A DNA stretch of 64,000 bases from NCBI GenBank assembly GCA_964418585.1, contig CAYQMG010000175.1, positions 1 to 64,000 on the forward strand, read 5' to 3'. Under the pieces are notes generated by a model. The model was not told the DNA's origin, ran no database searches, and was given only the letters and a program-made list of their open reading frames with translations. This document shows positions 54,099 through 62,862 of this stretch, piece by piece; the stretch's first letter is position 1; each line of letters starts with the position of its first letter. Made by a program: the position numbers and the translations under genes. Source of the stretch: JAJRTE01 sp964418585 (lineage in GTDB: Bacteria; Myxococcota_A; UBA796; JAJRTE01).

Positions 54099-57000
54099 CT
54101 ACTCGATCACATCGTTCTGGGCAATCAGCAAGTAGAGAGCCGGTACGACGACCAATGTCAAAATCGTGGCCAGGCTGATCCCGAACACGATCGTGAGGCA
54201 CATTCCCTGCCACACCGGGTCCGTGAATGCCAGTGGAAGCAATCCGGTGATCGTGGTGATGGTCGTGCTGAGGATAGGCCGAAGCCGGTCTCGACCCGCG
54301 GTCCGGCAGGCGTCCACCGGGTCGAACCCCTTTCGCCGATATCGGTTGATGGTGTCGATCAGGACGATGGCGTCATTGACCACGATCCCTGCCAGACTGA
54401 CCAGGCCGACCATGGCAGGAAAGCTGAACGCCAGGTCCAGGCTGGCAAAACCGTAGAACACACCCACCATGGAGAGGGGCAAGGCGGTCATGATGATGAA
54501 TGGCTGTTTGAACGAACCGAATTGCATGACCAGAATGGAGAAGATGAGGGCCACCGCAATCGCAAGCGCGGTCCGCAACTCGCCCTGCGCCTCCTCGTTC
54601 TTGGCCTTGTCCCCCAGAACCATGATTCGCTCCCCAGGTTCCAGGTGGAACTTCTTCTGAATCATCTTTTCCAACCGCTTCCCTATCTCCACCGGGCTGC
54701 CGCTACGATTCTCCGCCGCCAGCGTGACCGCGTAACGACGATCGTTGTGACTCACACCATAAGGCGAGGTGTTCAGCTTGAAATCACCCAACGCAGCAAG
54801 GGGTACCGGCGAGAAGCTGAACATGCCGCTCACCTTGAGCGCCTCGAGTTCTTCCAGGGACGAGGGGGAGTTCCACTGGCCGTCGTCGCGCCAGTCGTAG
54901 CCCACCATGATCTTGATCTCCTTGTCGTCCTCGACCACGGTGGCCGCTTCCTTGCCGTCGATTGCCGAGCGAAGAAACATGAGGGCTTCGGTGCGGCTCA
55001 GGTTGTTATGCTTTAGCGCCTCGTCGTCCAGTTCGATCCGGAACCCTCCACTGTGCTCCTTGCGGTTGTCTCGCACACCGGTCAGTTCGGGGATGTCCAG
55101 CATCATGAGTCGTAGGGTCTCGGCCATGGCGTCCACCCGGGCCGGGTCCGGACCACTGACCATGACCTCGACCGGAGCACCGCCGGTGGGACTCATCCGT
55201 TTCTCGTGAATCTCCAGCCTGCCGGGATGAATGGCTTCCAGCTTTCTTCGAAGCACCTTGGCATACTGGTAGGACTTGAGGTCGCGCTCCTCCTCTGGTT
55301 TCAGTTCGACCGAGATCCCCAGAATGTGTTCCCCCCGAAACGGCTCGAGAAACGCTTCGGGGGACGTGAACGCGAGCGAGGACATCTGGCCCGCGGTAAT
55401 GATGAAGTGTTCCACATAGTCACTTTCTCCCCGGAGCATGGTTTCCACCTTGTCGGCCAATGCCCGGGTCTGGTCCAGGTTGGCCCCGGCGGGCAGGTAG
55501 AGGGTTGCGCCGATGGTCTGAGCATCGATGTCTGGATAGAGCACCTGCTCGGTGAAACTGAACAGGTAGGCGCCCACCAGGAACAGGACCGCCGAGATGG
55601 CCACGGCCAGACTCTGTTTCCACCGCGTGCCGAACGCCCGTGATGTGATGTTCTGGTAGTAGTACTCGGACAGCCCCCTCAGCAAGCGGTCGGTGGTTCG
55701 TGTCAAGATGTTGGCCTCGGCCTTCTTGAACCAGGACGCCCCGGCGGCCAGATCCACGGTCATGGAGATGCCATAGCTGATGAGCAAGGTCACGGCCACT
55801 GTGACCGGGACGACGCGGACGAACTTACCGTTGATTCCCTGGAGGAAAGCCATGGGGAGGAACGCAGCGATGGTGGTCAAGGAGCCGGATATGGAGGCGG
55901 CGCCGTAGGTTTTGAGGGTGTACAGGGCTGCCTCGGAAGGTTTCATGCCTTTGTGGATACCATCGTGCATTCCCTCCATGACCAGGATGAAGTCGTCGAC
56001 GAGGAGACCGAGTGCGATCACCAGGGCCATCAAGGAGAGGCTGTTGATGCTGTATCCGAGCAACTTGAGCACGATCATGGTGGTGAGGAAGGTCAACGGG
56101 ATGGAAAGCCCGGCCACAATCGATTCCTTCACTCCGAGGAAGAAGAAAAGCACCGCAAAGACGAGGAGCACGGCCTGGAACCCGTTGGTGACGAGCAGTC
56201 GAATGTTGTCCCGAATCTCGATGGATTGGTCCATGGTGACGACCAGCTCCGCGTCCGGCGGCAGACTGTTTCTCTGCAAGTCCTCGGCCACAGCCCGCAC
56301 GGCCAGGCCGATTTCGATCAGATTGGCCCCAGGCTGACGAAGCACATCGAACGTGACGGTGTCGGCTGTCCTCCCGTCTGGTCCGAGCTGGACGAACCGC
56401 GCAAACTGCTCCTGCTCGGACAGTGCCCGCTTGACCACGGCGATGTCCGCCAGCAACACGGTTTCCCCGGTGGAACTGCTGCGCACCGGGAGCTGGCGCA
56501 GCCGTTCGAGGTCCAGCCCCAACCGTCTGACCTGGAGCGGGTAGTTGCGGCGTTCGGTCTGAACTCGTCCCAACGGTGCGTCCTGCTCCGCGCCCTGGAT
56601 GGAAAAACTCACGTCGTTCAAGCTGGCGCCGATGTCGTCCATCCGGTGCCGGTTGAGGAGTACCTGGACCTGGTCATCCCGAAGCCCGCTCACCCGGACC
56701 TCGCTCACTCCCTCGATCGCTTCGAGACGGTCCTGGACCACCTTGGCCACCTTCATGGCTTCACGCGGATCGATGTCTGTGATGAGGTTGAGCGTCACCA
56801 CCGGGGCGTTGGTCACCGACGCCTGTTTCACAGTCACCGACTCGACCTCGCTCGGCAGATCCTCCCGGGCAGTGGTCGTCTTGTCCTCAAGCGCGCGGAA
56901 CGTCTGCGCCATGTCCGCGTCGGGGTCGAACTCGAGCAGGATGATGGAAGCCGACTCGATGCTGGACGACTTCAACTTGGTAAGCCGCGGGAGTGTCTTG

Positions 57001-57200
57001 TAGTAGCGCTCGAGCACGTTGGTGACCCGGACCTCGACCATCTCGGGAGGAGCGCCGGGGTAGACGGCGACGACCATCGCGATGGGGATCTCGAGGTCTG
57101 GGTAGAGTTCCTTGGGCATGTCGGCCGCGGACTTCAACCCGAACCCGACCATGAACACGACGAGCAGAATCGCAAAGCGAGGGTTGGTGAGCAGCTTCAC
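54099..57200 (-). CDS. RND efflux transporter inner-membrane pump (AcrB/HAE1-like)
   Basis: Proton-driven pump of 1033 aa, normal length for the hydrophobe/amphiphile efflux group. The proton-relay double Asp is present in LGLLVDDFILVMEG. Two large periplasmic loops and about 12 spans are predicted. GTG start at 57200 overlaps the adaptor stop by four bases (GTGA), showing translational coupling. It is the last gene of the tolC-adaptor-pump operon. Substrates cannot be predicted; family members export drugs, dyes, lipids and signals. Confidence 0.95.
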   Translation of the reverse strand: MKLLTNPRFAILLVVFMVGFGLKSAADMPKELYPDLEIPIAMVVAVYPGAPPEMVEVRVTNVLERYYKTLPRLTKLKSSSIESASIILLEFDPDADMAQTFRALEDKTTTAREDLPSEVESVTVKQASVTNAPVVTLNLITDIDPREAMKVAKVVQDRLEAIEGVSEVRVSGLRDDQVQVLLNRHRMDDIGASLNDVSFSIQGAEQDAPLGRVQTERRNYPLQVRRLGLDLERLRQLPVRSSSTGETVLLADIAVVKRALSEQEQFARFVQLGPDGRTADTVTFDVLRQPGANLIEIGLAVRAVAEDLQRNSLPPDAELVVTMDQSIEIRDNIRLLVTNGFQAVLLVFAVLFFFLGVKESIVAGLSIPLTFLTTMIVLKLLGYSINSLSLMALVIALGLLVDDFILVMEGMHDGIHKGMKPSEAALYTLKTYGAASISGSLTTIAAFLPMAFLQGINGKFVRVVPVTVAVTLLISYGISMTVDLAAGASWFKKAEANILTRTTDRLLRGLSEYYYQNITSRAFGTRWKQSLAVAISAVLFLVGAYLFSFTEQVLYPDIDAQTIGATLYLPAGANLDQTRALADKVETMLRGESDYVEHFIITAGQMSSLAFTSPEAFLEPFRGEHILGISVELKPEEERDLKSYQYAKVLRRKLEAIHPGRLEIHEKRMSPTGGAPVEVMVSGPDPARVDAMAETLRLMMLDIPELTGVRDNRKEHSGGFRIELDDEALKHNNLSRTEALMFLRSAIDGKEAATVVEDDKEIKIMVGYDWRDDGQWNSPSSLEELEALKVSGMFSFSPVPLAALGDFKLNTSPYGVSHNDRRYAVTLAAENRSGSPVEIGKRLEKMIQKKFHLEPGERIMVLGDKAKNEEAQGELRTALAIAVALIFSILVMQFGSFKQPFIIMTALPLSMVGVFYGFASLDLAFSFPAMVGLVSLAGIVVNDAIVLIDTINRYRRKGFDPVDACRTAGRDRLRPILSTTITTITGLLPLAFTDPVWQGMCLTIVFGISLATILTLVVVPALYLLIAQNDVIE

Positions 57201-58360
57201 GGGCTATCCTCGGTGAGCACGGTTTGTCCATCACGCAACAGGTAGAGCTGAGTACGCGCCACGCGTTCGCCACCCGCCAGCCCGCTGGTCACCTCCACCC
57301 GCCCCCCCATCAGCATGCCAAGCGTCACAGGACGCCGTTCCAGCCGGTTGCCTTGCCCGATCACGAACACGTAGGCCTGATCATGATAGTAGTAGAGAAC
57401 GTCCTCAGAGACCGTGACCGCATGGTCCCGGTGGTCGGTCAGAAGGGTCACAATCGCAGCGCTCCCGTCCCGAAGTTCCCGAGGATACCCCCCCTCGGGT
57501 CGAGGAATCACCACCTCGGCGTCGACTGTGCGGGTGTCCCGATCCACGGTTTCGCTCACCTGCGTCACCTTCCCCGGTAGGACGACGTGCCGGTGCTCCA
57601 TCAAGGTCACCTCCACCGGGGTCCCCACCTCGATCCCGCCTGCACGCCCCTCGGGAATGTGCACCCGAAGCCGTCGCACGTCCCCGGGCCGGGCAATCAC
57701 CATGGGAGGTCGCCGGTTCATTTCGCGATCCGGATCTTCCACATCCCCTCGAACCTGCTCCCCAACCCGTATGTTCACCTCGGTGAGCACTCCGTCAAAC
57801 GGTGCCCGTAGTCGCATCTGCTCGAGACGAATCTCCTGGCTCCGGACGTTCAGGCGGTCCTGCTGCGTCTTGATCTTCGTCTCCTCGTACCGCTGCTCCT
57901 GATCGAACACCTGCTCCTTGGACGCACCTTCGTTCTCGTATACCTTCCGAATGTTCTCCAGATCGTGGAGGGCCTGAGCCTCGTCCATCTCCGCCTTCTG
58001 CAATGAAAGCCGAGCCTTCTCGAGCTGGTTGAGCTGGGACTCGGTGTCCAGCTCGGCCAAAAGCTGCCCCTTCTTCACCTCATCGTTCTCACTCACCAAA
58101 ACCCGGGTCACCGTCCCCCCGGTGCCAAAATACAGAGGTTGCCATTCCCCCGGCTCGATCTGCGACGAGGTCAATATCCGGTTCGCAAGCGCCTCGGTCC
58201 TCGCCACCTCGGTCTTCACCCGGATCATCGGCCGGGACGGCGGCTCGGCAGCCGAATCCTTGTCCCGGCCACCACATGCGAGCACGCCCAACATCATCCA
58301 TACCCACCCGGCCCACATCAGGCCGCGCAAACGTCGCGTGCGCTCGGTTGTCGTCTTCAT
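57197..58360 (-). CDS. RND efflux periplasmic adaptor (membrane fusion) lipoprotein
   Basis: Periplasmic adaptor of 387 aa linking pump and channel. It is a lipoprotein (LGVLAC, Cys29). After the signal it has the lipoyl-like halves (GGTVTRVLVSENDEVKKGQLLAEL and MRLRAPFDGVLTEVNIRVGEQV) flanking a coiled coil, then beta-barrel and membrane-proximal domains. ATG at 58360 overlaps the TolC stop by four bases (ATGA), with GGAGG four bases upstream. Middle gene of the operon. Confidence 0.95.
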   Translation of the reverse strand: MKTTTERTRRLRGLMWAGWVWMMLGVLACGGRDKDSAAEPPSRPMIRVKTEVARTEALANRILTSSQIEPGEWQPLYFGTGGTVTRVLVSENDEVKKGQLLAELDTESQLNQLEKARLSLQKAEMDEAQALHDLENIRKVYENEGASKEQVFDQEQRYEETKIKTQQDRLNVRSQEIRLEQMRLRAPFDGVLTEVNIRVGEQVRGDVEDPDREMNRRPPMVIARPGDVRRLRVHIPEGRAGGIEVGTPVEVTLMEHRHVVLPGKVTQVSETVDRDTRTVDAEVVIPRPEGGYPRELRDGSAAIVTLLTDHRDHAVTVSEDVLYYYHDQAYVFVIGQGNRLERRPVTLGMLMGGRVEVTSGLAGGERVARTQLYLLRDGQTVLTEDSP

Positions 58361-59859
58361 CGAGCCTCCACCATTGCTCGTACCTCGGTGCACCGGTCCG
58401 GATCACGGGCCTCCAGGAACCGCGCCACCACCGCCTTCTCATGCCCGGCGCTGATCCCCCGATAGGCGGTCAGCGTCCACTGGGCCTGAACGATCCCAAG
58501 GAGCTGCAACCGTTGCTGCTCGAGCTTCTGCATGGCCATATCCACCATGTCGTAGGTCGCCCGCCCCGCCTCGTAGCGCTCCATCGTGGCTGTGACGTTA
58601 CGCTCGGCAAGCGCCACAGACCGCTCCATCAGGTCCCGCTGCGCCGCCAGGTGGCTCAACTTCTGAGCATATCGCTCATCCGTCAGCCGCGTTTCCTCTC
58701 GCTCGTTCTCCAGATCCCGGCGCGTCTGCCGGAGCTGGATCGAAGCAGACCGCGCTCCGTGATACCGTCCCAGGCCATCGAACAGGGTCCACGAAAGCGT
58801 CCCCCCTATGTACCAATTGTCAAACATGTAGTCCGTCTTCATGTCGTCCACGGTCGAACCCGAACCGGAAAACGACAGCCCCCCCATCGCACTCAACGTC
58901 GGCAAATAACCTGTCAACGCACTCGTCTTTCCCGCCTTGTCCACCTTCACCTTCTGCTCGAGAAGCTTGATGCTCGACGCCCCCGATACGTCCAGAGGCT
59001 CCCCCGGATCCGGCTCCCCGCTCAACACACAGACCTCAAGAACCGAGTCCTCCCCCAGACCCGCCGACTGCGCCATCTGGGCCGCCTGAAGTTCCCGCTC
59101 CGGCACGAGCTGCGCGAGCTTCTGCTCCGCCTTCATGCGGTCCACAACGGCTTGATCGTATTCGAGCTGGGTGGCCTCCCCCGTCTCAAGCTTGGCAGCC
59201 ACGATCCGTTCCATCTTGCGCGCCAGGTCCAGACTCCGACGGTATACATCTTCCTCGGCAACGTTGTGCTGCACCTCCGTGTAGTCCAACAGTAGCGAAA
59301 GCACCAGGTTCTCTTCGTCCCGCTCGGCACGAAGCCTGGTCATCTCCAAATTTCGAGAAGCCTTCACCGCACTCATCACCTGGCGCGGCGCGAACACAGG
59401 CTGGTACCCGGTAAAATTCAAAGAAAAGCTGTACGATTCGGTCGGCAGGGTGAACGACTCCTCAATGTTCACCGGTATCGGAATGGGCAGACACGTGGGC
59501 GCGCTCGGATCCGTGCACTCATCCCCCGATTCAATGTCGATGTAGATCGTGTAGGCGTCTGGATTGTTGTGCCGATAGTTCAACCGGTTGCTCATCGACA
59601 GCCGGGGCAGGTTCCGGGCGATCGAAGACCCAAGCCGGGCCCGGGATACGGCAATGCTATCCTGGGCATCCAGCACGTCCGGGCCGTGCTCACGGGCATG
59701 GGCCAACAGGCGGTCCAGCGGTATCGTGTCTCCGTTGGCTTCCCCCCCCGAACCGGCCGGATCTGAAGACCCCGCCCAGGCCGGCGTGAATGCAAGACAG
59801 ACAACAACTACCGATAACAGAGGCACACCGCCGTGTGCTCCAGAGGTGATGTGTTTCAT
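58357..59859 (-). CDS. TolC-family outer-membrane efflux channel
   Basis: Outer-membrane channel of 500 aa with a signal peptide (about residues 1-30). Helical and strand repeats typical of TolC occur twice, for example LARKMERIVAAKLETGEATQLEYDQAV and ALAERNVTATMERYEAGRATYDMVDMAM, the hairpins that line the periplasmic tunnel. It completes a tripartite pump with the adaptor and RND gene. The start at 59859 lacks a strong ribosome site. An insertion with CTDPSAPTC (about residues 116-124) may form a surface loop with a disulfide. Confidence 0.93.
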   Translation of the reverse strand: MKHITSGAHGGVPLLSVVVVCLAFTPAWAGSSDPAGSGGEANGDTIPLDRLLAHAREHGPDVLDAQDSIAVSRARLGSSIARNLPRLSMSNRLNYRHNNPDAYTIYIDIESGDECTDPSAPTCLPIPIPVNIEESFTLPTESYSFSLNFTGYQPVFAPRQVMSAVKASRNLEMTRLRAERDEENLVLSLLLDYTEVQHNVAEEDVYRRSLDLARKMERIVAAKLETGEATQLEYDQAVVDRMKAEQKLAQLVPERELQAAQMAQSAGLGEDSVLEVCVLSGEPDPGEPLDVSGASSIKLLEQKVKVDKAGKTSALTGYLPTLSAMGGLSFSGSGSTVDDMKTDYMFDNWYIGGTLSWTLFDGLGRYHGARSASIQLRQTRRDLENEREETRLTDERYAQKLSHLAAQRDLMERSVALAERNVTATMERYEAGRATYDMVDMAMQKLEQQRLQLLGIVQAQWTLTAYRGISAGHEKAVVARFLEARDPDRCTEVRAMVEAR

Positions 59860-60053
59860 AATGGGGTGTTGCTCGCGACCAGGTCCTGCTCCAGCCTCCT
59901 CCGCTCCTCCGGTTCCCCCCCAAGCCTCCGGGAAGGCAGAAAAGGCGCCTCGACCACGTTCCACCGGCCCACAGTACTACAGCAGCGCCGGATACGCAAG
60001 TGCAATGGAACCGGCTGCTCCTCCAACCCTGGTACGGCAGCATCCCCGCCGCG

Positions 60054-60389
60054 TCACGGCCGGCCCTCCTTGCGCTTCTCCTCGATGAAGGCTTCCATGC
60101 CGATTGTCCGGATTCGATTCAAGTTCCCTATGCGATCGGTGCGAAAGATGAAGCCGAAAAAGTTTGCAACCAAATTGTTGAGTTTGCGGCACGCTTTCAG
60201 GTCACTGAACTCCGTGCAATCCGCGCAGGTTACGTAGCCTCGCTCCATCGCACATGCCTTCATCTTGCAGTTCCTGTTCATCGGCCTGTCGCTGTGACAC
60301 CCGGCACATTTTCCTTTGCGGTACATCCCACAGTTGCTGCAAGCAAGCCCACAATAGGCAACGATGAACCCATCCTGTGCTGTCTCCAT
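60054..60389 (-). CDS. Cys-rich DUF3795 protein
   Basis: Small protein of 111 aa with ten Cys in the first 67 residues (positions 13, 17, 20, 28, 31, 41, 46, 55, 58 and 67), typical of DUF3795 proteins, whose function is unknown but which look like zinc or iron-sulfur binders. The start at 60389 follows GGAGG with seven-base spacing. It has no signal peptide, so it is cytoplasmic. Upstream lies a gene-free stretch. It may be a metal or redox sensor; this is a guess. Confidence 0.85.
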   Translation of the reverse strand: METAQDGFIVAYCGLACSNCGMYRKGKCAGCHSDRPMNRNCKMKACAMERGYVTCADCTEFSDLKACRKLNNLVANFFGFIFRTDRIGNLNRIRTIGMEAFIEEKRKEGRP

Positions 60390-60899
60390 GAGCGAACCTC
60401 CTGTGGTCGATTGCGCCCCCCCTTTGCCTGTCCAGACCTTCTTGGCGCATGCCTCCCCTCCGCTTTCGGTATCAATACGTGCCGCCCGTGTCAAGGACGT
60501 TGCAGGTTGGACGAGCGTGGTCCGCTCTTTGCGGCCTGCCTGGATAGCCCACCCTCCGTGTATCTGCACGAATGGCGCGAAGATTCCGATTGTGAGGGCC
60601 ACATCCAGCGTGACGTGGGGGACTTCGGGTCGGTCGAGCGGGTATGGGAATGCGTGCCCCCTTCCGGCCCATGGATGGGAGTAGGAGCACGGCAGACGAA
60701 GTGTGGCTGAAAGACCGGTTCCGGGGGCATCCGGGCATGACGGACGGAAGGTGGGGCTCGGATTGCGCCTCCCAACCGGCGGCCCCCGCTTCCCGGATCA
60801 TTAGATTGGGTCCTCCGAACCCAGGTCCGACCTCCAGGGAGCCCGAGCCACCGGCACAACAGGATTGCACCTGGGAAGCGTGAATGTGCAGCCACAAAA

Positions 60900-60934
60900 A
60901 TATACCTCTTGACAGTTCATGTCAGAAGGTATAT
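60900..60934. promoter_or_regulatory. palindromic operator over the XRE-ImmA promoter
   Basis: Imperfect inverted repeat with 15-base arms (60900-60914 and 60920-60934, 13 of 15 matching) and a five-base centre (GTTCA). The left arm covers the -35 and the right arm the -10 of the promoter at 60909-60937. Such placement is typical for autorepression by a dimeric helix-turn-helix protein; the next gene encodes one. Confidence 0.75.
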
Positions 60935-60937
60935 ACT
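60909..60937 (+). promoter_or_regulatory. strong sigma70-like promoter of the XRE-ImmA gene
   Basis: Perfect -35 TTGACA (60909-60914), 17-base spacer and -10 TATACT (60932-60937, 5 of 6). Transcription should start near 60944, giving a leader of about 13 bases that holds the GGAGG ribosome site. It is one of the closest matches to consensus in the window. Confidence 0.8.
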
Positions 60938-60956
60938 TGGGTTGCATGGAGGCATG

Positions 60957-62072
60957 ATGGATAGATATGTGCTGAGTTCCAACGTCAAACGATTGAGGAA
61001 GTCCAAAGGACTCACTCAGCGGGCGTTGGCGGACGTTGCAGGGGTTTCTCTGCCTGCGATCAAGAATCTGGAGCGGCGCAAGAGCACGCCGCGAGGCAAG
61101 ACGGTGCGTTTGCTGGCGGAGGGCCTGGAAGTCCCCGTGGCTGAACTTTTCCGGCCAGTCCGCCCGCTTCGGAGCGTTCGGTTCCGGTCCCGGAAACGCA
61201 TTCGAGACCGGGAGCGGATCGTGGCGGAGACTGCGCGGTGGCTGGAGGATTTTGAGGATTTGGAGGATTTGTTGGAGGAACGGGTTCCGTTCCGCCTTGA
61301 GGAGGTCCTTGCTTGTTGTTCGGGGGATGACCCGGTTGGAGCAGCCTTGCGATGTCGCGAGGCCTTGGGGTTGGGTACTCGTGAGCCACTGCTTGATGTC
61401 TGTGGAACCCTGGAGGCAGCCGGAGTGAAAGTGAGGCAGACGAGAGTTGCCTCGGAGGGGTTCTTTGGGTTGTCAGTGGCGCAAGAGGATGGTGGGCCCG
61501 CCATCGTAATAAACAGTTGGGAGCGGATTCCGGTGGAGCGTCAGATTTTCAGCGCTGCACATGAACTGGGTCATTTGGTACTGCACCGGGACGCTTTCGA
61601 CGTGGAACGTGTGGAGGAGAATCGAAAAGAAGAAACCGAAGCGAATGAATTCGCCAGCCATTTCTTGATGCCGGAAGAAGGCTTTGTCAAGGAATGGGAG
61701 GACGCAGCGGGTCTACACCCATTGGACCGCATTTTCAAGGTCAAACGAATCTTTCACGTGAGCTATCAGACGATACTGTTTCGACTGGGCCGACGCCCGG
61801 GCGCTCGCCCACCGGAGGTCTGGACATGGTTCAATCGACAGTACCAGAAGAGATATGGTCACCCCCTTTCCATCAAGGAGGAACCCTTTCCCATGGCTTC
61901 TGCTGAACCCTTTGGACTGAACCCCTTTGATTTCCAGCCGGATCGCTTTCACCGATTGGTCCGGAAGGCGATTGACACCGAAGAAATATCGCTGAGCCGC
62001 GGCGCCGAACTTCTTGGGATCTCGGTCGAGGAAATGATCGAGGTTGTCCGCAGTTGGGAGACCATCCATTGA
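60957..62072 (+). CDS. XRE-type HTH and ImmA/IrrE-like metallopeptidase
   Basis: Protein of 371 aa. Residues about 7-66 form an XRE/Cro-type helix-turn-helix (RKSKGLTQRALADVAGVSLPAIKNLERRKS). Residues about 140-260 form an ImmA/IrrE zinc peptidase with HELGH at 202-206 and a downstream acidic ETEANEFASHFLMP. Such proteins act as autorepressors or antitoxins. ATG at 60957 is chosen for its spacing from GGAGG; ATG at 60954 is one codon up. Its promoter lies in a palindrome. The stop overlaps the PIN gene start. Confidence 0.92.
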   Translation: MDRYVLSSNVKRLRKSKGLTQRALADVAGVSLPAIKNLERRKSTPRGKTVRLLAEGLEVPVAELFRPVRPLRSVRFRSRKRIRDRERIVAETARWLEDFEDLEDLLEERVPFRLEEVLACCSGDDPVGAALRCREALGLGTREPLLDVCGTLEAAGVKVRQTRVASEGFFGLSVAQEDGGPAIVINSWERIPVERQIFSAAHELGHLVLHRDAFDVERVEENRKEETEANEFASHFLMPEEGFVKEWEDAAGLHPLDRIFKVKRIFHVSYQTILFRLGRRPGARPPEVWTWFNRQYQKRYGHPLSIKEEPFPMASAEPFGLNPFDFQPDRFHRLVRKAIDTEEISLSRGAELLGISVEEMIEVVRSWETIH

Positions 62073-62590
62073 AATCGGCCGGGAGGCGGCGTGAAGTACT
62101 TGTCGACGCCTGTGTGATGATCGACTACGTGTACGCAAACCGAGCCATCTTTGCCCTGTGGGAACAGCATTACGGTCGCGTTCGCGTGGTCCGGGAAGTT
62201 GCAAGAGAAGTCAAGGCGTTTCAAAACGAGGAGGAAATAGAGAAACTTGGTGTTGAAATCGTCGATCTCCCCGTAGAGGACCTGGCACTGGCCGCCCAAC
62301 TGGGGGGGCGACTGTCGTTTCAGGATCATCTGTGTGTTCTCGCCAGTGCGAAGTATCGTTGTGTTTGTGTTACAAATGATAAGTTGTTGCGGGCGGGTTG
62401 CGCAAAACGCGATGTTCCCACCATGTGGGGACTCGAACTCCTGATCGACTTGCACAAGATCGGATGTATCAACACGCAAACAGCAGAAGAAACGGCACGG
62501 AAAATCCACTCCAACAACCCGAAACACATCACAGAGAGAATTGTCAATGAGTTCTTGCTGAAAATCCAACCGGATTACCGCGGTCAATGA
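62069..62590 (+). CDS. PIN-domain protein, probable toxin RNase
   Basis: PIN-like protein of 173 aa. Acidic residues Asp13 (VLVDACVMIDY), Glu43 or Glu47, Asp86 (LSFQDHLCVLA) and Asp104 (VTNDKLL) fit the PIN active site that binds Mg2+ and cuts RNA. The start is a TTG at 62069 overlapping the antitoxin stop (TTGA), because the first Asp would otherwise be lost; GGGAG lies upstream. In toxin-antitoxin modules PIN proteins are the toxins, and XRE-ImmA proteins the antitoxins or regulators. The fold call is good, but the toxin role is inferred from context. Confidence 0.78.
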   Translation: MKSAGRRREVLVDACVMIDYVYANRAIFALWEQHYGRVRVVREVAREVKAFQNEEEIEKLGVEIVDLPVEDLALAAQLGGRLSFQDHLCVLASAKYRCVCVTNDKLLRAGCAKRDVPTMWGLELLIDLHKIGCINTQTAEETARKIHSNNPKHITERIVNEFLLKIQPDYRGQ

Positions 62591-62862
62591 ATGACCTGAT
62601 CGGCCCGCCGGACAACCGAAAGGCACCTGGATTCCTGGGTTCCTGCGTACGTCTCGAAGCCACCTGACCACATTGTTCCAACACCCGTTCCTCCTTTTCC
62701 TTTCATCAGCGTTCACGAGAGCTGCCGGGCGGTTCGAAAGAGCGTAGTATGCGGGAACCTCTTGACAATATTACTTGCGAGCTCAGCCGGTGACGAGTAT
62801 CGTGATCATCAGGCTTCCCTTGGCAGTAGCGGGTTTCTTGCGTGTGAGCGGAGGCAGGGAGA

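Larger units (their letters stand above)
60390..60956. other. gene-free region upstream of the toxin-antitoxin-like operon
   Basis: A 567-base stretch with no convincing gene on either strand. Its right edge holds the XRE-ImmA promoter and palindrome (60900-60937). A perfect -35-like TTGACA is on the minus strand at 60494-60489, without a good -10. Otherwise nothing stands out. Confidence 0.5.

Noticed and set aside
55953..57245. 430-codon plus-strand ORF over the RND pump
   Set aside because: Antisense shadow rich in His, Asp and Val; the pump on the minus strand is unambiguous.
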